This document shows positions 42,451 to 52,519 of a stretch of 64,000 bases of DNA, piece after piece. Source of the stretch: Mimachlamys varia (taxonomy: Eukaryota > Mollusca > Bivalvia > Pectinida > Pectinidae); the NCBI GenBank assembly GCA_947623455.1, contig OX392529.1:51355186-51419185 (forward strand). Direction: 5' to 3'. The stretch's first letter is position 1. Every line of letters starts with the position of its first letter. Made by a program: the position numbers and the translations under genes. Below the pieces are notes generated by a model. That model did no database searches. It had not been told where the DNA came from and saw nothing but the letters and a program-made list of their open reading frames with translations.

Positions 42451-43800
42451 ATGGGAAAAAAGAGAGGAAAGAAGCGTAAAAAGACAAATACGGAGAACGA
42501 AAGCAACGTCGAAGGTAGTGACATAAGCTCAGGTACAGAGAGTGACATTAACGCTAACCAATCAGCAGGGCTTATCAGTTCGATCATAAATGCCGCTAAC
42601 GGTGTTATCTACGGCAGCCCCCCGAGGACACAGAGAAATCCAACTCTAACTACGTCGACGCCTATCTCGACAAATGACGATTTTAACGGCAAAATTGACA
42701 TGATATTAAAGAAACTAGACAAGCTAGACACCATCGAACAAAAAGTAACTGGTATTGCCAATAGGGTCACAGATCTTGAGGAGAAAATGCTAAAAGTTGA
42801 GAAAAGGTCATCAGAGCTAGAAAACAGTGTCAAGTTTGTATCTGATAAGTTGGATGATATTGTTTTAGCAAACGCTAGTCCAGAAAGGGGATCCGAACAG
42901 GTTTTGGAGTCGATGAAACGTGAAATGGATGAAATAAGGAAGGACAGAGACCAGTACCACGATGCAGTGTTGGACCTGCAATGCAGGTCAATGAAGAATA
43001 ATTTGGTATTTCTGGGACTTAGTGGTGAAACTCGCGATGAGAATACCGAGGCTCTCCTTAAAGAGTTTCTATATTATGAAATGGGAATCCAAAAGAACAT
43101 AGAATTTGGAAACGTTCATCGGTTTGGTAGGTTCACCAGGGGGCACAATCGACCTATCGTGGCGAGATTTCTTTATTTTCAAGACCTTCAGCTTGTGAAG
43201 CACAATTCTTTCAGACTCAAAGGGACCACTTACGTCATCAGGGAACAGTATCCCTCAGCTATAGAGGAGCGAAGGAGGCAACTATATCCAGTGATGAGGA
43301 GATGTAGAAATGAGAACCAACATGTTCGTCTCGTGAGGGATAGACTATATGTAAATGGCAGGTTGTACCAGAACAACGACGACGTCATACACCAACCACC
43401 GAGAGTTGCTGAACGGCGCGACGAGGGAGCTCCGTCTTACTTGCCTCAAAGCCATTTGCCAGCCGATAGGTCTGCCTCCATTGGCAAACCACCGATCTCC
43501 TCGCACAGGCATTGTGACGTTGGTGACAATCAACTCCCTCGATCTCGAACGACGTCACCTTCAGACAACTTGCCCTTCCGGCATCCCATCAACGTAAACC
43601 AGCGCACTGTTCCAAATCAGGGTCAACTCCCAAAGAGGCAACTCTCCAAGTCCACAAATGAGGCAGGCAGACATCGGGACTCCGTCCATCAGCCATTACA
43701 TTCCAGGAGCGCAGAACCACCTTTGAACTCTGGAGGTCCACAGAGACCATGGGGGCAACCCACCGCGCAACGAGTACAACAACCCATGCCCAACAGCTAG
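42451..43800 (+). CDS. LINE ORF1: L1-ORF1p-like RNA-binding protein
   Basis: 449 codons ending at TAG (43798-43800). The N-terminus is very basic (MGKKRGKKRKK). Residues ~78-180 form heptad-like coiled-coil segments (KIDMILKKLDKLDTIEQKV, VTDLEEKMLKVEKRSSELEN), expected to trimerise. Residues ~183-320 match the RRM plus C-terminal-domain layout of L1-type ORF1 proteins (RSMKNNLVFLGLSG; VHRFGRF; RPIVARFLYF; LKGTTYVIREQYPSAIEERR). The last ~130 residues are Pro/Gln/His/Arg-rich and probably disordered. By family knowledge it binds element RNA as an RNP chaperone. No internal stop. Opposite-strand and +2 frame ORFs in this region are shadows. The endonuclease frame continues in the same frame directly after the stop. 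Confidence 0.85.
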   Translation: MGKKRGKKRKKTNTENESNVEGSDISSGTESDINANQSAGLISSIINAANGVIYGSPPRTQRNPTLTTSTPISTNDDFNGKIDMILKKLDKLDTIEQKVTGIANRVTDLEEKMLKVEKRSSELENSVKFVSDKLDDIVLANASPERGSEQVLESMKREMDEIRKDRDQYHDAVLDLQCRSMKNNLVFLGLSGETRDENTEALLKEFLYYEMGIQKNIEFGNVHRFGRFTRGHNRPIVARFLYFQDLQLVKHNSFRLKGTTYVIREQYPSAIEERRRQLYPVMRRCRNENQHVRLVRDRLYVNGRLYQNNDDVIHQPPRVAERRDEGAPSYLPQSHLPADRSASIGKPPISSHRHCDVGDNQLPRSRTTSPSDNLPFRHPINVNQRTVPNQGQLPKRQLSKSTNEAGRHRDSVHQPLHSRSAEPPLNSGGPQRPWGQPTAQRVQQPMPNS

Positions 43801-44811
43801 GACAGAAAGGAGGGTGATCATCTATCAATCCTTTCATGGAATGTAGGTAAAGGACTTGTACGTAAACTTAAAGATCAAGATTTCGTAGATATTCTATACA
43901 AACATGATATTGTGTGTCTATCTGAATGCTGGATAACGAGCACTGACGAGATCAGTCTACCTGGTTATTGTGCTCACGCGTTCCCTAGAAGCAACAGTAA
44001 AGGTGGCGGTGTAGTGATTTTTTACAAAAATAACCTTCATACAGATATCCGAATTGTTGAAACTATTCACGAATGTATTTTCTGGTTAAAACTTGATGTT
44101 GCATTAGAGCCTGTGTTCATATGCTTTTGTTACTTTCCTCCCGAAAACAGTGTTTTTTATCATAATCGTGACCTTGATCTATTCCAAGAACTTGAAGATT
44201 CGGTAAGTCGCTATAAAAATAATGGTAATACGTATATCACTGGAGATCTTAACGCTCGAACTGGTATGAGACCCGATTATATTGTAAACGATGGTTTATA
44301 TAGATCGGAAAATGCAAATATGTTTGAGTATAACACTGATGAAACAATGACAGAACGTATGAACATGGACAAAAATGTAAATACAAATGGGAGAAAGCTA
44401 TTATCATTTTGTAAATCCTCTAGCATGCGTATTGTTAATGGACGTCACACCAGTGACAAAGAAGGAAGTTATACTTTTTATAGTAATAACGGGGCAAGTC
44501 TAATTGACTATTTACTTGTAGACTGTGAGTATATGTCTAATGTTAAAACATTTAGTGCTGGTGAGTTTAATACATTGTCTGATCACTCGCCATTGTCTTT
44601 TACTTTTGAACGAGGTAGCTTGAAAAGCAATTGTAAAGATAAATCTTGTACAGGAAAATTGTTTTCAAATGTGAAATGGAATAGAGAAAATACTGATATC
44701 ATATCAAATCGCCTGCATGATGTAGTAGAAAACCTTTTCGATGCTTGTAATGTTACTTTTCATACTAAAGAAGATGTTGACAATTGTATCGGAAATTTTG
44801 TGACATATTGA
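43801..44811 (+). CDS. LINE ORF2, first part: AP-type endonuclease domain
   Basis: Open from the codon after the ORF1 stop to TGA at 44809-44811. The expected catalytic landmarks are present in order: SWN near residue 13, LSE near 41, FPPENS near 118, GDLNA (44242-44256), DYLLVD and SDHSPL (44578-44595). By family knowledge this domain nicks target DNA to prime reverse transcription. There is no in-frame ATG before the first catalytic residues; the earliest in-frame ATG lies after GDLNARTG. Translation must therefore come from reading through the UAG, from re-initiation at a non-AUG codon, or not at all. The next domain is in the -1 frame, overlapping by 28 bp. Confidence 0.85.
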   Translation, partial: DRKEGDHLSILSWNVGKGLVRKLKDQDFVDILYKHDIVCLSECWITSTDEISLPGYCAHAFPRSNSKGGGVVIFYKNNLHTDIRIVETIHECIFWLKLDVALEPVFICFCYFPPENSVFYHNRDLDLFQELEDSVSRYKNNGNTYITGDLNARTGMRPDYIVNDGLYRSENANMFEYNTDETMTERMNMDKNVNTNGRKLLSFCKSSSMRIVNGRHTSDKEGSYTFYSNNGASLIDYLLVDCEYMSNVKTFSAGEFNTLSDHSPLSFTFERGSLKSNCKDKSCTGKLFSNVKWNRENTDIISNRLHDVVENLFDACNVTFHTKEDVDNCIGNFVTY

Positions 44812-47186
44812 ATGGAGTAGTTTTACCAAACTGTGACATAAAACCGGCAAAGGAATATTCGAATGAACGTAAATTTAAGGCTAAGCCTAAAGCAAACGAT
44901 AAACCATGGTTCACTGAACAATGCAAACGTAGATATAAGGATTACAAAACGGCCTTGTTTGAATATAATAAATGTAAGTCTGCTGAAAGACATGCTACTC
45001 TCATAAATAAGAAATCCTTGTATAAGAAGTTAGAATCTCGATTAAAAAGACAATACAAGCATCAAGAAGGCAATATGGTAGATTTTTTAAGAAAGACTAA
45101 TCCAAAATTATTTCATAAATATTTTTCAAAGGGACAAAAGAGTGTACCGCAATCTAATATAACCCTAGAGAATTTTGTTGAACATTTCAAAAACATGGGA
45201 AAAGGCAATAACGAAAATGAAAATTCACAAGTGCTTCCTGAAAACGTTAATATAGCTGTATTTGAAGAATTGGATAAACCTTTTACAGAAGACGAAGTAC
45301 ATTTTGCCATACGTAAATTAAAACGAGAAAAAAGTTGTAGCGAAGACCTAATATTTAATGAACTTTTCTTAGATTTTGAGGAAATATTACTGCCTTGTAT
45401 AACGAACCTTTTTTGTAAATTATTTGATTCTGGAATATTTCCAGAAATGTGGTCACGTGGCGTTATAGTTCCAATTTACAAAAATGGAGACGTAAATGAC
45501 ACAGGTAATTATAGAGGCATAACTTTAGTAAGTTGTATGGGTAAATTGTTTACATCTGTTCTGAATAGAAGACTTTTGAAATGGGATAAAGAAAATAACA
45601 TTATTTCTGATGCACAATTTGGTTTTAAGGAGGGTTGTTCGACGGTAGACGCAATATTTGTATTACAATCATTAATTAATAGAACTTTAAAAAATAAACG
45701 TAGGCTATATTGTTGCTTTGTAGACTATAAAAAAGCGTTTGATCTTATCGATAGAAGTAGTCTATGGTGTAAGCTAATAAAACAAGGAATACAGGGAAAG
45801 CTGTTAAAAATAATTAAATCTTTGTATGATGATGTTAAATCTAGTGTTAAATATGACGGGCATATCTCTGACTATTTCCCTAATAAAATCGGTCTCTTTC
45901 AAGGGGAAATTCTCTCGCCGATTTTGTACAGTCTTTTTGTAAATGACTGTGAAATAAATTTCATAAATGAAAGGTGTGAATTTGTTGAATTGGGAATGAT
46001 TACTATATTTTTACTCATGTATGCTGACGACTCGGTTCTAATAGCTGAATCACCAAGTGCGTTGCAAACACTGTTAAATGCTTTGCTCAAATATAACAAT
46101 GAATGGAAACTAACACTTAATGTACAAAAAACAACAATTGTAATTTTCCGAAATGTAGGACGTTTAAAAGATGAAGAAAAGTGGTTTTATAACAATAAGG
46201 AAATTGATATTGTTAACAAATTCAACTATTTGGGTATGTTGTTTAATTTTAATGGTAAATTCAACAAGACACAACAGCATGCAGCTGAAAAGGGTAGAAA
46301 AGCTTATTTTAGACTGTTAAATAATATGAAATACCATAATTTTAATACAGAAACGTTATGTTCAGTATTTGATACATATGTCAGTAGCGTGTTATGTTAT
46401 GCAAGTGAAGTTTGGGGCTTCCATAGAGCCACTGACGTCGAGAAAATTCACACATGTTTTTGTAAAAATATTTTAGGTGTTGCAAAAAGTACATATCATG
46501 ACTTAGTATATTATGAATTAGGAAGATTGCCTATGAATGTTGCTAGAAAGCTGAAAATATTGAAATATTGGACAAAAATAAAAAGTACGGATAATTGTTT
46601 ATTGAAAGCATGCTATGAGCAAAAATTGCAAGATAATGATGAGTGGACTGTAAATATAAAATTGGATTTAGATAAATTAGGATTGGGGTACTTGTGGAAT
46701 AGTAGTCTAGATAGAAAAGTAATATGTATGCTTATAGAAAATAAATTTCACGAAATCCATACTCAAGAACTGCTATGCAAGATACAAAACTCCGCAAAAG
46801 GTTATTTATACCAACATTTAGTCGATAATAGTGGGTTGCAGTTTTATCTAAGGAAACCTATAGAAATACAATACAAGAAAAGTATATCAAGAATAAGAAT
46901 GTCGTCACATAAATTAAATATTGAAAGTGGAAGATACAATAACATAGCCAGAGAAAACAGAGTGTGTAATTTATGTAATAACAGAGACGTTGAGGATGAA
47001 TTCCATTTTATCTTAAAATGTCCTTTTTATAATGATTTGCGTACTAAATATATCAAGCAATACTATTTTCGAAGACCTAGTGTTTTCAAGCTTATCCAAC
47101 TACTTAGTGTACAAAATGTAAAAGAGCTAAATAACCTAGGCAAATTTATTCACTTTGCATTCAAACGTCGCCTTGATGCTTCGTAA
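44784..47186 (+). CDS. LINE ORF2, second part: reverse transcriptase and C-terminal zinc knuckle
   Basis: Open to TAA at 47184-47186, about 800 codons with no internal stop. RT motifs in order (numbering from 44784): GVIVPIYKNGD and NYRGITLVS near 230-250, CCFVDYKKAFDLID near 312-325, FQGEILSP at 372-379, YADD at 413-416 (46020-46031) and LTLNVQKTTIVIF near 445. A C-x2-C-x9-H-x4-C knuckle begins near residue 728 (CNLCNNRDVEDEFHFILKC), as in many animal LINEs. The frame has no own start. It would be joined to the endonuclease either by a 1-nt indel in the T run at 44796-44799 in this copy, or by a -1 frameshift at the heptamer 44793-44799. Codon use is AT-rich throughout. Confidence 0.85.
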   Translation: MYRKFCDILNGVVLPNCDIKPAKEYSNERKFKAKPKANDKPWFTEQCKRRYKDYKTALFEYNKCKSAERHATLINKKSLYKKLESRLKRQYKHQEGNMVDFLRKTNPKLFHKYFSKGQKSVPQSNITLENFVEHFKNMGKGNNENENSQVLPENVNIAVFEELDKPFTEDEVHFAIRKLKREKSCSEDLIFNELFLDFEEILLPCITNLFCKLFDSGIFPEMWSRGVIVPIYKNGDVNDTGNYRGITLVSCMGKLFTSVLNRRLLKWDKENNIISDAQFGFKEGCSTVDAIFVLQSLINRTLKNKRRLYCCFVDYKKAFDLIDRSSLWCKLIKQGIQGKLLKIIKSLYDDVKSSVKYDGHISDYFPNKIGLFQGEILSPILYSLFVNDCEINFINERCEFVELGMITIFLLMYADDSVLIAESPSALQTLLNALLKYNNEWKLTLNVQKTTIVIFRNVGRLKDEEKWFYNNKEIDIVNKFNYLGMLFNFNGKFNKTQQHAAEKGRKAYFRLLNNMKYHNFNTETLCSVFDTYVSSVLCYASEVWGFHRATDVEKIHTCFCKNILGVAKSTYHDLVYYELGRLPMNVARKLKILKYWTKIKSTDNCLLKACYEQKLQDNDEWTVNIKLDLDKLGLGYLWNSSLDRKVICMLIENKFHEIHTQELLCKIQNSAKGYLYQHLVDNSGLQFYLRKPIEIQYKKSISRIRMSSHKLNIESGRYNNIARENRVCNLCNNRDVEDEFHFILKCPFYNDLRTKYIKQYYFRRPSVFKLIQLLSVQNVKELNNLGKFIHFAFKRRLDAS
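44793..44799 (+). promoter_or_regulatory. A AAT TTT slippery-type heptamer at the ORF2 frame change
   Basis: In the endonuclease frame the codons are GGA AAT TTT, so the bases read A AAT TTT, which fits the X XXY YYZ rule for -1 slippage. The zero-frame stop follows 9 bases later (44809). A -1 slip here enters the RT frame. A simple indel in the T run is the plainer explanation. Confidence 0.35.
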
Positions 47187-47791
47187 TTTCCAAGTATACT
47201 ATTTTCAATTCTTTTTTATAATACATATATATGTTACGTATATATATTGGTTTATTGGATTAAGGGACAAACCGTTTTTGATATTTCGTATATTTGTGTT
47301 AAAGTAAATGTGACTGTGGATATGATTTGCAATGAATTTGAAATGAATGTGTACGTGAGTTGGGCATAAGTAATTTATATATTGTAGACTCGAGTTGAAA
47401 TTATCCTGATACAATAAAAAATGTGCGTGGAAAGGTGAATGATATTGTAAATATGTGTGAATTTAAGTGAATTAACGTAATGTACATGCGCGTGAAGGAA
47501 TTCATATTACGCACATGCACATGTTTAAGTCGTAAAATTAAGGTACATGTGTGTTAATGGGGTAGTGCTATTGTTATTGTTGATTTAATGTATATTAAGT
47601 ATGCGCAATTGAGTATGCGTTTACAGAAGCGAATGTCACGAGTGGGTGCGCGTGTGCATGATATGACTACAGATATTGAGATTGTAACGAGACATCACTC
47701 TCCACATCATTTATTTTGTGTATATGTATTGTAAAAATGTTTACCTATGGGCTGTAAGGCCCTTGGAATAAATTGAATTGAATTGAATTGA
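47187..47791 (+). other. LINE 3'UTR and 5-bp-repeat tail
   Basis: About 580 bp of AT-rich sequence ends GGGCTGTAAGGCCCTTGG, then AATAAA and AATTG repeated four to five times to 47791. GGGC..TAAGGCCC is a short hairpin just before the tail, the kind of structure recognised by some LINE RTs. Confidence 0.75.
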
Positions 47792-47799
47792 ATGCCTCT

Positions 47800-48120
47800 T
47801 AAGATTTTGTCCTTGTTACACAAACTGTTTGTACCCTTGTGATGAATGTGTGCAGGAATCAACATGTTTCAAATTGAAAATAGAATTTCTATTGAGGTGT
47901 AAATAAAGTCATCTTGTATTGTTTTTTTTAGCTAAGACAGTCTATTTTTCAAAAAATTTAGTTTTATCAGCAGTACCCTTGATGAATTAGTAATAAGTAA
48001 ATAATGGACGCAGGCAAAGTAATTGCCTCTATATCCAAACATCCTAGTTATAATTAGCTGATGTCCCTTTTCATGTAATAAACAATGTATTGCCATGGTA
48101 GAAGGGAGATGTGAATGTTT
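47800..48120. other. Non-coding stretch, nothing recognised
   Basis: AT-rich, no supported feature. Confidence 0.45.
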
Positions 48121-48126
48121 GTTTTC

Positions 48127-48200
48127 CTCATTGAATCCTCATTGTATCCTCATTGAATCCTCATTGTATCCTCATTGAATCCTCATTGTATCCTCATTCC
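48127..48200. repeat. 24-bp minisatellite, three units
   Basis: CCTCATTGAATCCTCATTGT with alternating GAATCC/GTATCC 12-mers. Confidence 0.85.
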
Positions 48201-48241
48201 ATAATGGGCATGATCTAACCATCAAAAAACACAAAACTGCA

Positions 48242-48501
48242 GCATACTTGCCAACTTTCTGAAATTTCCATGGTGGAGATTATGTGTGCTCAAAATTGAA
48301 AGCACAAGTAATATATAGGCTATGTATGTACACCCAAAGGAAAAATAACACATTTAAATGGCTTCTTTTGAGCTAGTGTTTCAGATGAAATCATCAGATC
48401 TTAAAAAATAGGAATAGTTAAGCAAAACTGGTTGAAAATGCAAAAATTTGGGGTCATAAATCAGAAAGGTCCCTGGACCTAGGGAGGTTTGGCAAGTATG
48501 C
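48242..48501. mobile_element. MITE family B, copy 2
   Basis: Starts GCATACTTGCCAAC and ends TTTGGCAAGTATGC, inverted 13-14 bp ends. Body as in 6792-7041 (AAATGGCTTCTTTTGAGCT, CAGATGAAATCATCAGATC). Confidence 0.85.
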
Positions 48502-48509
48502 TACAGAAA

Positions 48510-49560
48510 ACAAACTTCAATTTCCCTACAACCAAGGGAATATATTGTATTTGGAAACTCAGTTATACAATAAACGAATTCCAACAACCTCAGTGAATCC
48601 CCGTTCCTTAATGGGCATTACCAGAACATCAGAAAACAATTTGATTCACTACAGAAAACAAACACAAACTTCTCTACAACCTTGGGAAAACAGAAGAAAA
48701 ACGGTACATGAAGGAAACATGATAATAACCAAAAAGTGTCATTAACCACCATGATATTAAGAGGATTCTACTGTGTAGTAAAACATTTACCATGTGTGGC
48801 ATGCTAAATGTTTAGAGGTGTTCACTATCAATGGATGTAGTACTTGTGGAAAACATTTAGTTTTTGTCAATAATTTCTCCCATAAAGACCATAAAAACCT
48901 GATACGCCAGCCGCTCACGCTTATTATGAATTAATTATTTACTAAATGGTTCAGATATTGTTTATAGCTAAGTGCTGTATCAGTATTGAGTATTTTCAGC
49001 ATCTGTAGATGACTGACTTGACAGATAATTGAACCTGATGGTGCTAGAAGTAGATGTTGTGCCATGGTTTAATTAGCTTAAAATATCAATGATTTCTACT
49101 TTGAAGTAGCTTGATTTACGGGAAGAATAAAGGTTTGAAGTATGATTTATGGGAAGAATAAAGGTTTGAAGTATATTAAAATTATGAGAAAATTTCCCCA
49201 AGGAAATCTGTAGGAGATATACATAACTAAATTAGAATGTCAATTTTCCTTTCGCTTCAGTTATGAATGTGAAGTTTTAATTGTATTATTTTATGTTTTG
49301 ATCATCCGTACCTGCATGAGAAGACGAGTTGTTTAATTATCTGTGCAAGCAAATTTCAAAGAAAGGTCATAGGGCTTCGATAGCGGACGTAAAACTGTCA
49401 AAATCAAAATCAAATTTCAAAACATGTTTATAATTACTTGCTCGGCGATGATATATGCTTAGAGTGTGTATGAAGATTTACATCATCTTTAAAACTTATT
49501 CAATAACCGGGGGGACTTTGATTGAATCTGAGATCAAAATGAATACCTAATGCTCGATCA
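48510..49560. other. Non-coding stretch, nothing recognised
   Basis: Contains a 30-bp direct repeat (GGGAAGAATAAAGGTTTGAAG at 49120-49140 and 49150-49170). No coding feature supported. Confidence 0.45.
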
Positions 49561-49564
49561 AATG

Positions 49565-49918
49565 ACCTGGTGCTGCAGCTTGGACTTTAGGACCTCCATC
49601 CCATTCTGAGTGAGAGAAGGTTTCGCTGGTATGGACACACAGAACGCTCCAGCGGTGCTGTCAAGTTGAAGGAAAGAGGATCTGGACGGCCTAAGATGTA
49701 GTGGACTGAGTTGACTGAGAGAGATCACAGGGAATGGAATCTTTCCATGGTTGACCCTCATGATAGAGCCACTTGGAGATCTGGAGTGAGATCTGCCATG
49801 GGTCCACTTGCAGATAGCTGGCTAGCTGTCTGGAAGCGGACCCAGTGATGTGGACATTGCTCCTGAACCTGGACATTAAATAAAAAGAACCAATCTGACT
49901 GATTGACTGACTGACTGA
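49565..49918 (+). mobile_element. 5'-truncated LINE fragment with C-terminal ORF2 and (TGAC)n tail
   Basis: The plus frame from 49609 reads RRFRWYGHTERSSGAVK, GRPKM, an in-frame TAG (49699-49701), then WTELTERDHREWNLSMVDPH and DRATWRSGVRSAM, to TGA at 49846. The RWxGHxER...GRPxxxW...D...W pattern is the familiar C-terminal signature of many animal LINE ORF2 proteins. It ends with AATAAA (near 49879) and a GATTGACTGACTGACTGA tail. The internal stop and truncation show it is dead. Minus ORFs over it (49558-49976) are shadows. Confidence 0.75.
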
Positions 49919-49924
49919 ATGGAA

Positions 49925-51910
49925 AGTTGAGTTGTTGTGTGACGGCATGTTTGCTATTCAGGAGACGTTTGAGCAAATGCTAACTGATTTGTTATAGAGC
50001 GTATTACAACAACAAAGAAATACATTGCACTGCGCCCATCATGATATTGCTGGCCGGCCAGCCGGAGCATTTAGTGCTGCCCTTCAGACTGTGATTCTGT
50101 CAAGAGTTTTGTTTCTGCTCATTTATTCTTTAATGTATAAAGATATTGAACTAAGAGATATTGAACTGTAATAATGATGATTATGATAAATACACAGGTC
50201 ATTACTCATTAGTTCTGATTTGGGTGAGATCCATCAAGTTTATAATGGCCATATTCAACTTTGATGAAAATTTTAGTAAAATGCTATGACTGATATTGGA
50301 GAGCCTTGTCTTACACAATGGAAATTTCTAAAAATATTCGCACAAAAACAACTTCTCTAACTTCTTGGGGGATATTCGTGTCACACTTATACATCTACAT
50401 AGTTTTTACCTTATCCTGTGACTGAGCTCAAACCCTTAATGGTCATCATGTCAGAATAAGAAGTCAAAAGTTAATTAAAGTTGGAACTTTTGGTGATATA
50501 TTTACTGTTACCAGACAATGCGTCATTAAACATTCCCAGGTCCATAAACTCTTATGGTGAAAGTGAAACGCACCAAAGGTGGGAGAGGGGGGATTGTAAC
50601 TGCCACCTCAGGGAAAAACCTAGTATAACAATTGGTTAAATATCATTATACCATATGTGATATTAAATGGGTTCCATGATATAAGGAGCAAACAGATTTT
50701 GCATTGTTTAGCAAATTTTGGTTTGTTACTTAAAAGTCCAGGTTAATTTATGATTAAGTAATAAAAGATCTGTCACCATGGTAATGGTTTTCCATACCAT
50801 AACTTTGATTGCTGAGATATTTTCTTATGGAACTTTACATTCTAACCTGAACATGTATGGTGTGCCTTTTATGATCAACAAAGTGCTGCATAACACAGTC
50901 CTGAGTTCATGTCTAAGAGACCAAATTTTAAAGCTCAATTATTATGGCAATGTATAAAAGTTAAAATTTTGCGAAAATGTTATGTGCCTTTATTTTTATT
51001 ATCAAAGTGCTTGCTAGTTTTTAAGTCCTGGCAGCACAAAATCTAGGCCAAAAGAATTAAAACTGGCTCTGTCAGGTTTATCAAGTATAACTACAGTTCT
51101 ATTACTGAACTGGGGACTCTGAATACACGGATACTAGCACTAAAAGCAATTCGGTATCAAATTGAAACTATTCTAAAAAAAGACTTCTTCCATTTAACCA
51201 TCCATTATTGGTTCCATCCTACTGTGATACCACTTAACAGCCGAAATTATTGTTATTTCCCAATTAAGCTATTCTCCTGGGCAATTTTATTGAGAGCCCA
51301 AAAAAACTGACACTTTGATCATTTGGTCTTTTTATAATCCTGTATAGCATGTTGTTAAACTTGTTCATTCAGTATTGATTGAACGTTTTAAGGCACTGGG
51401 TTGTTTGTAAATGTTTTGATAAATAGTTTTGTCAGGAAATTAGATCAGTCTGCCATGAATAGTTGATAAATTAATCTACTCAGAAGTCAATATTTCCCTC
51501 AGCCGTCTAAAGACATCACGCAGACCAACAATTTGTTTGTAAACAATCTGTAAAATACGGAACAGGATGGAATATAACATTTCCGCGAAAAAGGCAGTTG
51601 AATATCAACAGCCTAGGTCCATTAAGGACATTTTATAGGGCCCGCCATTACATTTCAAATTGAAAAATGACAATTCGATTACAAAGGTTAAAGGTCAAGG
51701 TCACACTCTTTATCGTCAAATTTTGTAGCCATATTTCTGGACAGAATGTGATTAATCACAGTTGCCAGCATCGTTGGAAACCCACAGAACACTTATCTAA
51801 ACGATCGTGTACCATGAGCTAGAACAGACAGAGAATCTTATTTTCATACTAAAATAATTGCCAAAAATATTGTTTCTTTCATCCATAGCTATATACATCA
51901 GGCCAATATA
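49925..51910. other. Non-coding stretch, nothing recognised
   Basis: About 2 kb without ORFs, splice-bounded frames or repeats that I could recognise. Confidence 0.5.
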
Positions 51911-51918
51911 TAGAGGCT

Positions 51919-52069
51919 ATTCAATGGTTTCCCGTTAAATATCAAATATATTTCAAGAGTATGGCAGATTTTTTTTATATTTGCACGAGTGCGTAGCACG
52001 AGTGAAAATATATTCAAAATCTACCATACAAGTGAAATATATTTGATATTTATTTGGAAACCATTCAAT
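51919..52069. mobile_element. MITE family H (151-bp fold-back)
   Basis: Starts ATTCAATGGTTTCC and ends GGAAACCATTCAAT. The arms pair through ATATCAAATATATTTC/GAAATATATTTGATAT and TATGGCAGATTTT/AAAATCTACCATA. The centre holds CACGAGTG twice (GCACGAGTGCGTAGCACGAG). Confidence 0.85.
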
Positions 52070-52334
52070 GTTCTTTTTGTTTCATTTTCGAAATTCCCAA
52101 AAGTCTGATTTCATTTTAAAAAATTGCGGTTACATCTGATTGGGACGGAGTGCCTAATGTTTATTAGACTACTAATACTCCTCAGGATGAAGTTATATTT
52201 TTGGTTCAAAATATAGTAAAAATACAAAAACATTTATAAAATCCATTAGATATCTGTTAATTTCCAAAATACTATAAAGGTTTTAATTTCTTTACTTTTC
52301 ATGATTTGATTCACAAATAATGAAAAAATAGTAC

Positions 52335-52510
52335 ACAAATAGTGCGCAATGATATCGGACAGAAACTTATATCATCACTATAGTGATAATATAAGATTTC
52401 TTATATCATCACTAATGATGATATAACCAGACAAATAGTGTGCAATGATATCGGACAGAAACTTATATCATCACTAGTGATGATATAAGCAGTGATGATA
52501 TAAGTTTTAT
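52335..52510. repeat. 96-bp direct duplication with palindromic TATATCATCA clusters
   Basis: ACAAATAGTGYGCAATGATA + TCGGACAGAAACTTATATCA starts at 52335 and 52431. CTTATATCATCACTAGTGAT + GATATAAG (52462-52489) is a perfect 28-bp palindrome. Imperfect palindromes of the same motif lie at 52366-52395 and 52401-52426. Confidence 0.9.
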
Positions 52511-52519
52511 CAAGCTGAT

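Larger units (their letters stand above)
42080..47791 (+). mobile_element. Nearly full-length non-LTR retrotransposon (LINE), two-ORF type
   Basis: About 5.7 kb: 5'UTR (42080-42450), L1-type ORF1, AP-type endonuclease, reverse transcriptase, C-terminal zinc knuckle, 3'UTR with AATAAA (47767-47772) and a tail of four to five AATTG units. ATGCCT occurs immediately before the 5' end (42074-42079) and after the tail (47792-47797) and may be a 6-bp target duplication. The ORF1 type points to an L1/Tx1-like or CR1/L2-like lineage, but I cannot fix the clade by eye. ORF1 has no internal stop. ORF2 has one frame change and no AUG. Either the copy is barely decayed or it uses recoding. Confidence 0.9.
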
